This document shows positions 15,417 to 24,171 of a DNA stretch of 42,654 bases, in pieces; the stretch's first letter is position 1; every line of letters begins with the position of its first letter. The notes beneath the pieces are model-generated. The model saw only the letters and a program-made list of their open reading frames with translations. It did not search any database and was not told the origin of the DNA. The DNA comes from a bacterium (lineage in GTDB: Bacteria; CAIWAD01), in contig JAUIFJ010000013.1 in NCBI GenBank assembly GCA_030429345.1, positions 77,812-120,465 of the forward strand. The letters run 5' to 3'. A program made the translations under genes and the position numbers.

Positions 15417-16813
15417 GCGCCGAGCCCTACGAGACCCCGACCATTGTGAGACAACAGGCCGGCAGCAGCAATGTCTTCGGCAGCACGCCGAAGGAGAGCT
15501 TTCGCGCCCACGTGGCCGGCCTGCCCGTCGAGGAGCTGGTCGAGCGCTTCGGCAGCCCGCTCTTCGTGCTCTCCGAATCCGCGATCCGCGAGAAGGTGCG
15601 CGAGTTCCGCATGGCCTTCGAGTCGCGTTATCCCCGCGTGCACCTGGGCTGGTCCTACAAGACGCACTACCTGGCCGCCGTCTGCCAGGTGATGCACCAG
15701 GAAGGCAGCTGGGCCGAAGTGGTCAGCGGCCTGGAGTTCCGCCTGGCGCGGCAGCTCGGCGTGCCCGCGGACCGCATCGTGATCAACGGGCCGGACAAGG
15801 ACGAGCAGACCCTGCGCGCGGCCATTGCCGGCGGCTCGAGAATCCACATCGACAACCAGGAAGAGATCGCAAGACTGGAGCAGCTGGCCCGCGAGGCAGG
15901 CTTCGGCGGCGGCAAGCGCTTTCCCGTCGCGATCCGCGTCAACATGCAGCTCGACGCCCAGCACTGGGACCGCTTCGGCTTCAACCTGGAAAGCGGCCGG
16001 GCCCACCAGGTGGCGCGTCGTGTACACGAAAGCGACAGCCTCTGCCTCAAGGGCCTGCACTGCCACATCGGCACCTATGTAGACAATGTGGACATGTACC
16101 GCCGCGCGGCGGCCCGCCTGGTCGAATTCGCCGTCTGGATCCGCAAGGAGCTGGGCACCGGCCTGGACTGGTGGGACATGGGAGGCGGCTTTGCCACGCG
16201 CAACACGCTGCACTGGGCCTACCAGAACGCGGACGTGACCTGTCCCGGGCTCAACCGCTATGCCGAAGCGATCTGCGGCGAACTGCGCCAGCTGCCGCTG
16301 GAGAACGGGGAAGAGCTGCCCGAGCTCTTCTTCGAGTCCGGTCGCGCGCTGGTGGACGAATGCCAGGACGCCATCGTCACGGTGGTCAGCGAGCGCCGGC
16401 TGGGCAGCGGGGAGCGGGCCCTGGTGCTCAACGCGGGAGTCAACCTGCTGTCGAGCACCACCTGGTACCGCTACGAGGTCGCGCCCGCCCGTGATCCGGG
16501 AGCGACGGTGCTCGAGCAGACCACCCTGCTGGGCAATCTCTGCATGCAGATCGATGTCCTGCGCAGGGAAGTTCCCCTGCCCCCGCTGGTACGCGGCGAT
16601 CATCTGGTGATCCGCAATGTGGGCGCCTACAACCTGAGCCAGAGCACTCAGTTCATTCATGGCCGTCCGGCCGTGGTGCTGGTCGACGGCCAGGGGCAGC
16701 CGCATGTGGTACGCGAAGCCGAGGACGTGGAGGCCTTCCGCGGCCAGGACCGCCTGCCGCAGCACCTGCTCAGCGATGCCGGAAGTGATGCGGTGGAACG
16801 GTTCCGGGAATAG
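15413..16813 (+). CDS. Fold-III PLP enzyme, diaminopimelate/ornithine decarboxylase-like
   Basis: 466 residues. The PLP-binding lysine is Lys83 in 'GWSYKTHY'. Next come His218 in 'LHCHIGTY' and the glycine loop 'DMGGGFAT', which holds the PLP phosphate. The substrate-side motifs are 'FFESGRALV', Cys377 and Asp381 in 'GNLCMQIDVL', and 'GAYNLSQSTQF'. All are the standard landmarks of LysA-type decarboxylases, so it is probably catalytically competent. Normal LysA is about 420 residues; this one carries a 40-residue N-terminal extension. Its place at the end of an overlapping PqqD/ATP-grasp operon argues against housekeeping lysine synthesis and for a special amino acid, or for decarboxylation of a ligated product (inference). 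Confidence 0.9.
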   Translation: MSAEPYETPTIVRQQAGSSNVFGSTPKESFRAHVAGLPVEELVERFGSPLFVLSESAIREKVREFRMAFESRYPRVHLGWSYKTHYLAAVCQVMHQEGSWAEVVSGLEFRLARQLGVPADRIVINGPDKDEQTLRAAIAGGSRIHIDNQEEIARLEQLAREAGFGGGKRFPVAIRVNMQLDAQHWDRFGFNLESGRAHQVARRVHESDSLCLKGLHCHIGTYVDNVDMYRRAAARLVEFAVWIRKELGTGLDWWDMGGGFATRNTLHWAYQNADVTCPGLNRYAEAICGELRQLPLENGEELPELFFESGRALVDECQDAIVTVVSERRLGSGERALVLNAGVNLLSSTTWYRYEVAPARDPGATVLEQTTLLGNLCMQIDVLRREVPLPPLVRGDHLVIRNVGAYNLSQSTQFIHGRPAVVLVDGQGQPHVVREAEDVEAFRGQDRLPQHLLSDAGSDAVERFRE

Positions 16814-16815
16814 AA

Positions 16816-16863
16816 GAGCTCGCACGGAGGGCACGGAGGAAGAAGAGAGAGCACGGAGAGAAG
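16816..16863. repeat. CACGGAG-family repeat, single arm
   Basis: GAGCTCGCACGGAGGGCACG and the following GAGGAAGAAGAGAGAGCACGGAGAG closely match the left arm of the inverted repeat at 11237. It begins 3 bases after the PLP-enzyme stop. The pyrimidine-rich partner arm is absent. Together with the copy at 11237 it brackets the ATP-grasp block in direct orientation. Confidence 0.78.
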
Positions 16864-16945
16864 GGGTGGTCTGGTGATTCTCTGGGTGAATTGGGGAAAG
16901 AATGAACCAGCATCTGCGACCCTGCGTGATGCATAAGGATTCGAT

Positions 16946-19144
16946 GTGATCCAGAAAAGCGTGGACCGCCTGCTGACGGCGGCGGGAGTGGTGCTCTTCA
17001 CGGGGAGCCGGGGAAGCGGGATTCTTTTCCTGCTGGCCTTGCTGCTGGATCCCTGGCGCCTGGGCCTCGCGCTGGCCGGCGCCGTCTGCGGCATGGGAGT
17101 CGGCGCGCTGATGGCCCGCGAAAGGGTCTGGCAGGAGATCGGCTTTTTCGGCGGATCGGGCATGCTCAGCGCCCTGGCGCTGGCTGCCTACCTGGAACCG
17201 GCGCCCCAGCTGCTGCTGCTGGCTCCGCTGACAGCAGCCCTCTCGGCCCTGATCCTGCTGGCACTGGTTCCCCTGCTGGCGCCGAAGGACCTGCCCTTGC
17301 TGGCCCTGCCCTTCGTGCTCGCCGCCCTGCTGGCCCTGGGGGCCGCGCCGGCCTTCGGGCTGGAGCAGAGCCATCTGCACGGTGCGCGTTTCTGGCTGCT
17401 GCCGCAGCTGGGCGAGTTCAACACCTGGATGTCACACAGCCTGCCCCTGCCCTTCGCCGATGGCCTGTCCGCCTTCGGCAGCCTGCTTTTCTTTCCCGCG
17501 CCTCTCGCCGGCCTGCTGGTGCTGGGCGGTCTCATCATCGGAAGCCGGATCACGGCCCTGGCGATGCTTGCCGGCAGCCTGCTGAGCACGGGCCTGCTGC
17601 GCCTGCTGGTGGACGGCCCGATGAACGCCCAGCAGACCAGCCTGCTGGCTTTCAATGGCCTGCTGCTGGCCGCGGCCTTCTGCGGGATCTTCGTTGCCCT
17701 GACCCGGCAGGCGCTTGTCTACGGGGTCGCGGCCCTGCTGAGCGGCATCCTGGTGACGGCGACCCTGGATCACTTGCTGACTCCTTTCGGCCTGCCCGTG
17801 CTCGCCCTGCCTTTCTGCCTGGTGACGCTGGGCTTCCTGTTGCCGCTGAAGAGCGCCAGCGCGGCCCTGGAACGATGGAGAATCTGGGCGCCGCCCCTGC
17901 GGCTGATCGGCCGGGCCGAGGACAACCTGCGCGCCTTCGGCCGCTGGCAGCGGCAGCAGGATCGCCCGGAGCCCGTGCTGACCATGCCCCTGCACGGCAC
18001 CTGGACCGTGACACAGGGACCGCATGGGCCCTTGACGCACAACACGGAAACCGGCCGCCACGCCTGGGACTTCATGCTGCTCGACACGGCGGGACGCGGC
18101 GCGGGCGGACTGGGCAACACGCCGGAGGACTTCTTCGGTTTCGGCTGCCCGGTGCTCGCTCCGGCGGAAGGCCAGGTGATTGCCGTGGAGGGGCAACACG
18201 CCGACAATCCGGTGCACACGGCGAACACGGACCACCCCTGGGGCAACTGGATGATGATCCGCCACGCCTCCGGAACGGTCAGCCTGCTGGCGCACCTGCG
18301 CGCCGGCAGCCTGCGCGCGCTGCCGGGCCAGCATGTGCTCCGCGGGCAGGAAGTGGCCCAGCTGGGCAACACGGGCCGCAGCCCGGAGCCGCACCTGCAC
18401 CTGCAGCTCAACGACGGGCCCTGGCTGGCCTCGCACAGCCTGCCGGCGGTCTACGGCAGCTGGCTCTCGCTGAAGGATCCCGCCGCGCCCGTCTTCCATC
18501 CGGTGGGCCGTCCGCAGGAAGGCGATCGCGTCTGCACCCTGACGCACATGCACTGGCCCGACTGGAGCGCCTGCCACCCCTATTCGGTGCCCGGTCGCGT
18601 TTTCCGCTACCGGCGGGAAGGGCGCGGCGCGGCCCGCGAGATCGAGCTGCGTGTCACGGCGGGCCACTGGGGCCGCCTGCTGCTGGACGACGGCCTGCAG
18701 CGGGCCCTGGTGCTCTACTGGCCGGGCTGGATCCAGCTGCTGCCGCTGGAGGACGGGGACCCGGACGCCTGTGTGCTCTACGCCGAGGACAGCCTGGTCC
18801 AGCAGCTGCTGCTGCACCTGCCGGCCCTGCCGCTGATCGGGGTCGACGGCCTGCGCGTCGTCGACGATGTATACAGCCCCGGCCTGGCCGGGCGCGTCAA
18901 GAAGGCCTTCCGCCTGGAGGGGCGCGCCTCGCTGGCTCTCGCATTCCGCCGCAAGGAGGCAGCGGCACCCTTGTATTTCAACAGCCGGCTTTCCGCCGAT
19001 GGAACACAAGTGCGTTTCGCGGAAGGACGGATGGAAGACCTGAAAGGCCTCTGCCTCTTCCAGACCGGAGAAGACCGCAAAGGACTTCGCTGGACCCTGC
19101 TGGAGGACCAGGCTGCATTTCATTCAAGGTCGCTGGCGACCTAA
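16946..19144 (+). CDS. Urea-transporter-like membrane domain fused to M23 peptidase
   Basis: 732 residues from GTG 16946; an ATG two bases earlier runs straight into a stop. Residues 1 to about 320 form some 10 hydrophobic helices with urea-transporter signatures: 'LLAFNGLLLAAAFCGIF' (FNG-L), 'GLPVLALPFCLVTLGF' (the L-P-T/A-LPF word), and a matching first-half 'LLVLGGLIIGSRITALAML'. After a linker, residues about 365-500 are an M23/LytM metallopeptidase: His372 and Asp375 in 'GRHAWDF', His450 in 'SLLAHL', and 'PHLHLQL' with His483 and His485. The first zinc motif is H-x2-D rather than the usual H-x3-D. A further 230 residues of strands follow. The peptidase would face the periplasm or outside and could act on peptidoglycan. 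A weak solute-channel role for the membrane part is inference. Confidence 0.87.
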   Translation: MIQKSVDRLLTAAGVVLFTGSRGSGILFLLALLLDPWRLGLALAGAVCGMGVGALMARERVWQEIGFFGGSGMLSALALAAYLEPAPQLLLLAPLTAALSALILLALVPLLAPKDLPLLALPFVLAALLALGAAPAFGLEQSHLHGARFWLLPQLGEFNTWMSHSLPLPFADGLSAFGSLLFFPAPLAGLLVLGGLIIGSRITALAMLAGSLLSTGLLRLLVDGPMNAQQTSLLAFNGLLLAAAFCGIFVALTRQALVYGVAALLSGILVTATLDHLLTPFGLPVLALPFCLVTLGFLLPLKSASAALERWRIWAPPLRLIGRAEDNLRAFGRWQRQQDRPEPVLTMPLHGTWTVTQGPHGPLTHNTETGRHAWDFMLLDTAGRGAGGLGNTPEDFFGFGCPVLAPAEGQVIAVEGQHADNPVHTANTDHPWGNWMMIRHASGTVSLLAHLRAGSLRALPGQHVLRGQEVAQLGNTGRSPEPHLHLQLNDGPWLASHSLPAVYGSWLSLKDPAAPVFHPVGRPQEGDRVCTLTHMHWPDWSACHPYSVPGRVFRYRREGRGAAREIELRVTAGHWGRLLLDDGLQRALVLYWPGWIQLLPLEDGDPDACVLYAEDSLVQQLLLHLPALPLIGVDGLRVVDDVYSPGLAGRVKKAFRLEGRASLALAFRRKEAAAPLYFNSRLSADGTQVRFAEGRMEDLKGLCLFQTGEDRKGLRWTLLEDQAAFHSRSLAT

Positions 19145-19157
19145 GCAGGAGAATCAG

Positions 19158-20093
19158 ATGGTACCGAGGATCATCATCGCGCTGCTCTTCAGCGCAGGGT
19201 TTGCTGTGGCGCAGGTCAACCTGCGCTGGACCGTCGACCAGGGCAGCACCGAAACGGGCTGGCTCTGGGAAGACCTCAACGGGGATGGCCTGGCCGAGCT
19301 GATCAAGGAGGACGGCCTGGGAACGTCCTTCCTCGACGGGGACAACGACTATGCCAGCCTGTGGACAGTCGTCGATCCGGAGCCGGAGGACGACAGCTGG
19401 TTCTCCCTGGCCCATCGCGAGGGCAGCCTGGTGGTCTTCACGCGCGTCAATTCGACCAGCCAGACCAGCCAGATTCTCGTCTACAATCTGTACGGCAGCC
19501 AGCCGCTCTGGACCTCGACGACCCTGGCGGGCGTGCTCTACCGGGTCAGCCTGGGGGAGTTCAGCGGCAGCGGGAACACGGAAGTCGCCGCCGCCTGGAA
19601 CCGCCTCGACACGGTCTACCTGAGCGCCTTCGGCAGCTGGCGTCTTTCCAATGGAGCTGTCACACACGCCCCCGTGGAGGCCATCGGCTACCTGGCGGGT
19701 CCCTGGGGCGGAGCGGTGGAGAATGCATCGGAGGACCTGCTCTTCTGCAACCGCTACCTCTCCGACGGCAGCGCGATCCTCGAGTGCTACGGCCCGGCCA
19801 ACAGCGCCGTCGGCGATCCGGGCCCCGCGCGACCGGAGCGGATGGAACTCGCGGTGCGGCCGAACCCTTTCAACCCGAGCTGCCGCATTCGTCTCACGGC
19901 CGTGCCGCGGACGCCGATCAGCGTACGCGTACACGATCTGCGCGGCGCCCTGCGCAGGCAGTGGCAGCTGCCGGCAGGATACAGCGGAGAACTTCTCTGG
20001 GACGGGCGCGACCAGCAGGGCCGCGCCCTGGCCAGCGGCGTCTACGTGGTCGACATTCCAGGCGGACAGCAGCTGGTCACGCTAAGGAAATAG
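19158..20093 (+). CDS. Exported protein with T9SS type A sorting domain
   Basis: 311 residues. AGGAGAATCAG precedes ATG 19158. A signal peptide (MVPRIIIALLFSAGFAVAQ) is followed by a propeller-like segment with FG-GAP-type words ('LWEDLNGDGLAELIKED', 'EFSGSGNTEVAAAW') that may bind calcium. The C-terminal 80 residues are a sorting domain: 'VRPNPFNPSCRIRL', 'VHDLRGALRRQW', 'ALASGVYVVDIPGG', ending 'LVTLRK'. It should be exported across both membranes and anchored or released. It starts 13 bases after the transporter-peptidase fusion and probably shares its transcript. No enzyme motif was seen. The 276 bases after the stop hold no gene that I can support. Confidence 0.82.
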   Translation: MVPRIIIALLFSAGFAVAQVNLRWTVDQGSTETGWLWEDLNGDGLAELIKEDGLGTSFLDGDNDYASLWTVVDPEPEDDSWFSLAHREGSLVVFTRVNSTSQTSQILVYNLYGSQPLWTSTTLAGVLYRVSLGEFSGSGNTEVAAAWNRLDTVYLSAFGSWRLSNGAVTHAPVEAIGYLAGPWGGAVENASEDLLFCNRYLSDGSAILECYGPANSAVGDPGPARPERMELAVRPNPFNPSCRIRLTAVPRTPISVRVHDLRGALRRQWQLPAGYSGELLWDGRDQQGRALASGVYVVDIPGGQQLVTLRK

Positions 20094-20369
20094 CGCCGGT
20101 CTCACGGGCCCGCTCAGCCCGCTCCGCGCTCATCGTCCGTTGGCCGGAACCTGCCTTGCTTCCGTGCTCGACCTTTTGCACGATCCGTTGACCGCGGGGA
20201 AGGCGGCCTCATCCTTGCCGCGTCGGGTCAGGAAGCGCGAAGTGTGTCCTGCAGCACCCGGTAGTGACAGGATTTCCTTTTCTTGGCATTGCGGAAGCCG
20301 GAGCCAGTCCCGCGCTTCCTCGCTCCAGGCAAGACACAGCATCCATCCACCAATTCCGGGGAACCCCAC

Positions 20370-21503
20370 ATGTCGCCGCGCTTTCGTCTGCTTCTTCCGG
20401 CCCTGTTGGCCCTCTTCGTGGTCTTCGCCTGCGAGGACGAGGACGACAGTCCGTCCAACCAGGCACCGACCCTGGCCAGCGCTTCCTACGAGACCGACGA
20501 AATGACCCCCCTGCTCTTCGCGCTGGATCCCCATGACGCCGAACAGGATCCGGTGGTGATCGACGTCGTCGAGCAGCCGCAGAACGGCAGCATCGAGGGC
20601 GTGCAGCCGCCCCCATTCAGCAGCGAGCCCGGACAGTGGTTCCGCTACGAACCGGAAAGCGGCTTCACCGGTGAAGACACGGCCTGGCTGCAGCTCTGGG
20701 ACGGCAGCGACAGCAGCGCCGTGATCGGCCTGCTCTTCACGGTGCATCCGGTGAATACGGAAGAGGCCGCGGTGCTGCTGGGCGAGAACCTGGCCCTGCA
20801 CAGCGGCGGGCTGCTCGAGGACCTGGAGGTGATCAGCTCGCTGGCCTTCGTGCCGACGGGTCCGGGACCGCAGCCGAAGGGCGATCGCGTGGACGATGTC
20901 AGTTTCGACCCGGAGACCTGCATCTGGAGCGTGGGACAGTCCCGCCACAACCATGCCGTCATCGAAGGGGATACCCTGTCCTTCAACTATGACGAGGACT
21001 GGGATATCTGGATGCGGGACGAGATCGACAGCTGCGTCGTCTTCGCCGGTCCGGACCTGGTCTGGCTAGACAAGCAGCACCATTTCGAGGGCGAGACGCG
21101 CAACCGGCGCTTCCAGGGATCGAAGAGCGGTTATTCCGATTTGTGGATCGGCGACTTCAACGATGGCGTGCCTGGCATTCGCGCCAACGGCAGCATCACC
21201 CGGGAAGGCCAGGGCCAGGTCCTGCGCCGGGAGGACTGGATTGGTTTCCAGTTCGAGTTGAGCTTCGATTTGTCACACGTGGTCACGATCCAGCACCTGG
21301 GCCGTCGCCTGCCGGTCTCGGGGCAGGTGGCCTTCCACCTGCAGGCGACCCGCGACGGCATGAGCTACAGCCGCGAGGGTGTGATCGATTTCGGCAATCC
21401 CGCCGGCGGCGACGGCGACGGGGAAGAAGGCCGCATCCGCTTCGACGATGGCGAGGAGTGGGTCTTCGACACCTTCACGGGAAGCGTCAACAACCTGCAG
21501 TAG
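20370..21503 (+). CDS. Lipoprotein with cadherin/Ig-like N-terminal domain
   Basis: 377 residues from ATG 20370, chosen because the lipobox signal (LLALFVVFAC, Cys at about 21) follows. An earlier in-frame ATG at 20283 would bury it. After an acidic linker (CEDEDDSPSNQAPTL) comes a tandem-repeat-type Ig domain ('FALDPHDAEQDPVVIDVVEQ', 'YEPESGFTGEDTAWLQLWDG') typical of Cadherin-like/Big_9 domains of surface proteins. The remaining 270 residues are beta-rich, with Asp/Trp-rich words ('NYDEDWDIWMRDEID', 'DLWIGDFNDGVPG'), and were not recognised. No T9SS sorting domain is present, so it probably sits in a membrane leaflet. The function is unknown. Confidence 0.78.
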   Translation: MSPRFRLLLPALLALFVVFACEDEDDSPSNQAPTLASASYETDEMTPLLFALDPHDAEQDPVVIDVVEQPQNGSIEGVQPPPFSSEPGQWFRYEPESGFTGEDTAWLQLWDGSDSSAVIGLLFTVHPVNTEEAAVLLGENLALHSGGLLEDLEVISSLAFVPTGPGPQPKGDRVDDVSFDPETCIWSVGQSRHNHAVIEGDTLSFNYDEDWDIWMRDEIDSCVVFAGPDLVWLDKQHHFEGETRNRRFQGSKSGYSDLWIGDFNDGVPGIRANGSITREGQGQVLRREDWIGFQFELSFDLSHVVTIQHLGRRLPVSGQVAFHLQATRDGMSYSREGVIDFGNPAGGDGDGEEGRIRFDDGEEWVFDTFTGSVNNLQ

Positions 21504-21589
21504 GGGGCAGCGGTAAACCCTCGATTACCTTCCTGTCATCGGGCAGGGTTTCCTTGCCATGGGAGCAGTGCAGCCTTCAAGTGGCCGTT

Positions 21590-24082
21590 CTATTTCAGCA
21601 CCAGAATCTTCTGCGTCTGTCGCCTGTTTCCGACTTCGAGCAGCACCACATAGACGCCGCTCGCAAGGGTGTCTCCCTGCAGATGCACTTTGTGCTCGCC
21701 TGTGCTGCGCAAGCCTTCGTCCAGCACGGTGACCCGCTGTCCCAGCAGGTTGTAGAGTGCCAGTTTCACCTGCTGCGGAAAGGCAAGGACATAGCGAAGG
21801 GTCGTCTGTGAGTTGAACGGATTCGGGTAGGCAGATCGAAGTTGAAAGGCTGCCGGTCGACTCAGCGGTTGCTGCGGGCGCTGCAATGCGACCCAGCTGG
21901 TATCGATGTCGAGTGCATGGGGACCGCCCGTGAATCCCATGTCCGCACGAAGGTCTCCCTGGCTTGGCCAGTGTGCTGTTCCTGGTATTTCGGGATTCTC
22001 AAGGTCCTGCCACTCCGTTCCAGGATGCCCTGCATCCACGGCCGGCGACTGCGGGGAAAGCCAGGGACTGCCAAGAACCGGATCGAATGCCGGGTCCTCG
22101 TAGTAGATATTTCCTTCACCCGTATAGTCCTCATCGAGCAGGGTGTATCGAAGCAAGGGCGGCGGGTACTCGGCAATGCTGTGGACAGGATGCGTGAAGA
22201 ACTCGTACTCGTTGCCATAGAGGATCGAATTGTATACGGTCAAGCGTGGATCGTCGATGTCATTGGTCCAGAACAGGAACTGCGTGTTGTTGTCAACCAG
22301 GGTCAGGTTGCCGATTCGGGCCTGGTCGATCTTATGGATCCCCAGGGCGACCTGGAAGGGAGGAGACCAATAGGAGAAGGGGTAATTCATGTTCGCCTCC
22401 CAGGCGTCAACCCCTTCGATCCAGACATTCGTCATTTCCAGCGTGTCCACTTCAATGTAGGCACCCATTCGATGCGTGTCCTTGATGACCAGATTCCTCA
22501 CGCTTGCCCTGTCGGCGCCTATGAGGTCGATGCCACCATCATCGTTGTCCAGCAGGTGCACATTGCTGATTTCGTACCTCAATTGGCGAACTGGGTTGTC
22601 ACCACCGGATCTGAAGAAGCTCAATGTGCTGCCGATTTGCCGATTCCCTGCAAACGGGTCGCTTGGCGGGTTCTCGGGCACAGGATTCGTTTCTACGTTT
22701 CCCACGAAGAGACAATCTTCCATGCGAACCACGGCAGGCCATGTAAGTGTTTCCCAGGTTGAAATGCGTGCCACTCTACCGGTCTGAGCCCCCCTGCCAG
22801 TTTCAGGATTGTCATAGTCGTCGTGGTCTATGTGAATGTTGTTTCTGAAGACCATTCGTCGGAAAACCTGAGGCCCATACTCTACTGAAAGGTTGAGTAA
22901 ACTGCGAAAAGTCTCACCTCCACCAGCAGCAAGTAGTTGATTCCCCTCATGGAAAGGGAAGACGTAGGAAGTATTGTTCTGAACGATTGCATCTGAAATG
23001 TTTAGTTTACTAGTAGTGAATAATGCACCAAAGCAATTATCTACGCAATCATTTTGGGCTGGAGGCTCGACGCCAAACGTGTTGTCTTCAACAAGTAAAT
23101 GATTTAAAGTTCCAACTTCACGCGCACCCAGCTCAAACATTTGGGGAGAATTAGAAAAGTTGTTTAGCAGAGAAATCTGATTCATCTGTACAAAGTCACC
23201 ATTAATGACAATTAGCCTACTTGGAGAAACATAGTCTCCAAACATTGAGCAATTTTGAACTACCACATCTGATACTCGAGTATAGGAAGAATCATTACTT
23301 GTATTGCCAGAGCTTATAGTTAGAAGATCTCCATAGTCTCCAATTGCATTAGTTACTACAACATTTTCAGCTAGAAGGGTGTCATATGCTGTGAGAGCGA
23401 TGCCATTTCGATAGAACTCGAGGCTGTCGGAAACAAGATTGTTAATTGACACAAAGTTACCTAGGATCCTAATGGCATTCACTGGAACATGCGAGGAGAT
23501 TATCTTAAAAGCAGTGATAGAGATTGAGTCAGTTTCATAAACTGCGAAGTGATAATTTGTCGAGGAGTTTTGCTCAGTGTCGTAGTACAAATGTAGTCTG
23601 CATCGACTTGCAACTACTGATTCCAATCCGTGATCTGAACCAGTAGAGAATACAGATCCCCACCAAGTGCTTCTATTCAGCCTGAAAACAACATTGTTTA
23701 AGGTGAGTGAACATCGATGGCTCGTTTGAATCGCTCCTGCGACGTCATCGTTCCCTGCACCACGCTGAATTGTAAGGCCGGCAATGGTCAATTGATTACC
23801 TTCAGTTGTTCCAGTTGTGATCACTGGCCCTTGCCATGCTCCATCCAGGATAGTTTGATCCACGAACAGACTGTCGCCTGTCAAGTAGTCTTCTGAGCAG
23901 ATTGTCAGAGTGTGCGATGGGGTTTGGAGAAGTCCGACATAGGTTCCGGGCGAGACCAGTACTGTATCACCAGCAGCCGTAGCATCCAGGGCGGCTTGCA
24001 CGGACGCAAAGTCGAGCGGGACGCGTAGCACATCGGCTTGCAGGGTGGAGGCCAAGAGCAGGATCAGCAGAAAACGAGTCAT
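21590..24082 (-). CDS. Parallel beta-helix surface protein with T9SS sorting domain
   Basis: 830 residues. A signal peptide (MTRFLLILLLASTLQA) is followed by 'VPLDFASVQAALDATAAGDT' and 'VLVSPGTY', the standard N-cap of right-handed beta-helix (pectate-lyase-fold) surface proteins. A long series of short strands with Asn ladders follows ('LTIAGLTIQRGAG', 'LTLNNVVFRLN', 'NLTLVDNNTQFLFW'). The C-terminus has a sorting domain ('AYPNPFNSQTTLRY', 'LYNLLGQRV', 'TLASGVYVVLLEVG', ending 'KILVLK'). The stretch from about 22900 to 23750 (the middle third) is much richer in A and T than its neighbours and uses AT-ending codons freely. It may be an adhesin or polysaccharide-active protein; no catalytic residues were identified. 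It converges with the lipoprotein gene at 21503. Confidence 0.88.
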   Translation of the reverse strand: MTRFLLILLLASTLQADVLRVPLDFASVQAALDATAAGDTVLVSPGTYVGLLQTPSHTLTICSEDYLTGDSLFVDQTILDGAWQGPVITTGTTEGNQLTIAGLTIQRGAGNDDVAGAIQTSHRCSLTLNNVVFRLNRSTWWGSVFSTGSDHGLESVVASRCRLHLYYDTEQNSSTNYHFAVYETDSISITAFKIISSHVPVNAIRILGNFVSINNLVSDSLEFYRNGIALTAYDTLLAENVVVTNAIGDYGDLLTISSGNTSNDSSYTRVSDVVVQNCSMFGDYVSPSRLIVINGDFVQMNQISLLNNFSNSPQMFELGAREVGTLNHLLVEDNTFGVEPPAQNDCVDNCFGALFTTSKLNISDAIVQNNTSYVFPFHEGNQLLAAGGGETFRSLLNLSVEYGPQVFRRMVFRNNIHIDHDDYDNPETGRGAQTGRVARISTWETLTWPAVVRMEDCLFVGNVETNPVPENPPSDPFAGNRQIGSTLSFFRSGGDNPVRQLRYEISNVHLLDNDDGGIDLIGADRASVRNLVIKDTHRMGAYIEVDTLEMTNVWIEGVDAWEANMNYPFSYWSPPFQVALGIHKIDQARIGNLTLVDNNTQFLFWTNDIDDPRLTVYNSILYGNEYEFFTHPVHSIAEYPPPLLRYTLLDEDYTGEGNIYYEDPAFDPVLGSPWLSPQSPAVDAGHPGTEWQDLENPEIPGTAHWPSQGDLRADMGFTGGPHALDIDTSWVALQRPQQPLSRPAAFQLRSAYPNPFNSQTTLRYVLAFPQQVKLALYNLLGQRVTVLDEGLRSTGEHKVHLQGDTLASGVYVVLLEVGNRRQTQKILVLK

Positions 24083-24171
24083 CGGGTTCTCATTCGAGGA
24101 ATCAGTTTTCGGAGAATAGTATCAGCGGGTTCGCTGAACCAGACCCAGATCAAGTCTGAACAAGAAAAGCC

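Noticed and set aside
21515-21551. Weak inverted repeat AAACCCT...AGGGTTT between convergent genes as bidirectional terminator
   Set aside because: Only 7 bp of stem with a loop of over 20 bases.
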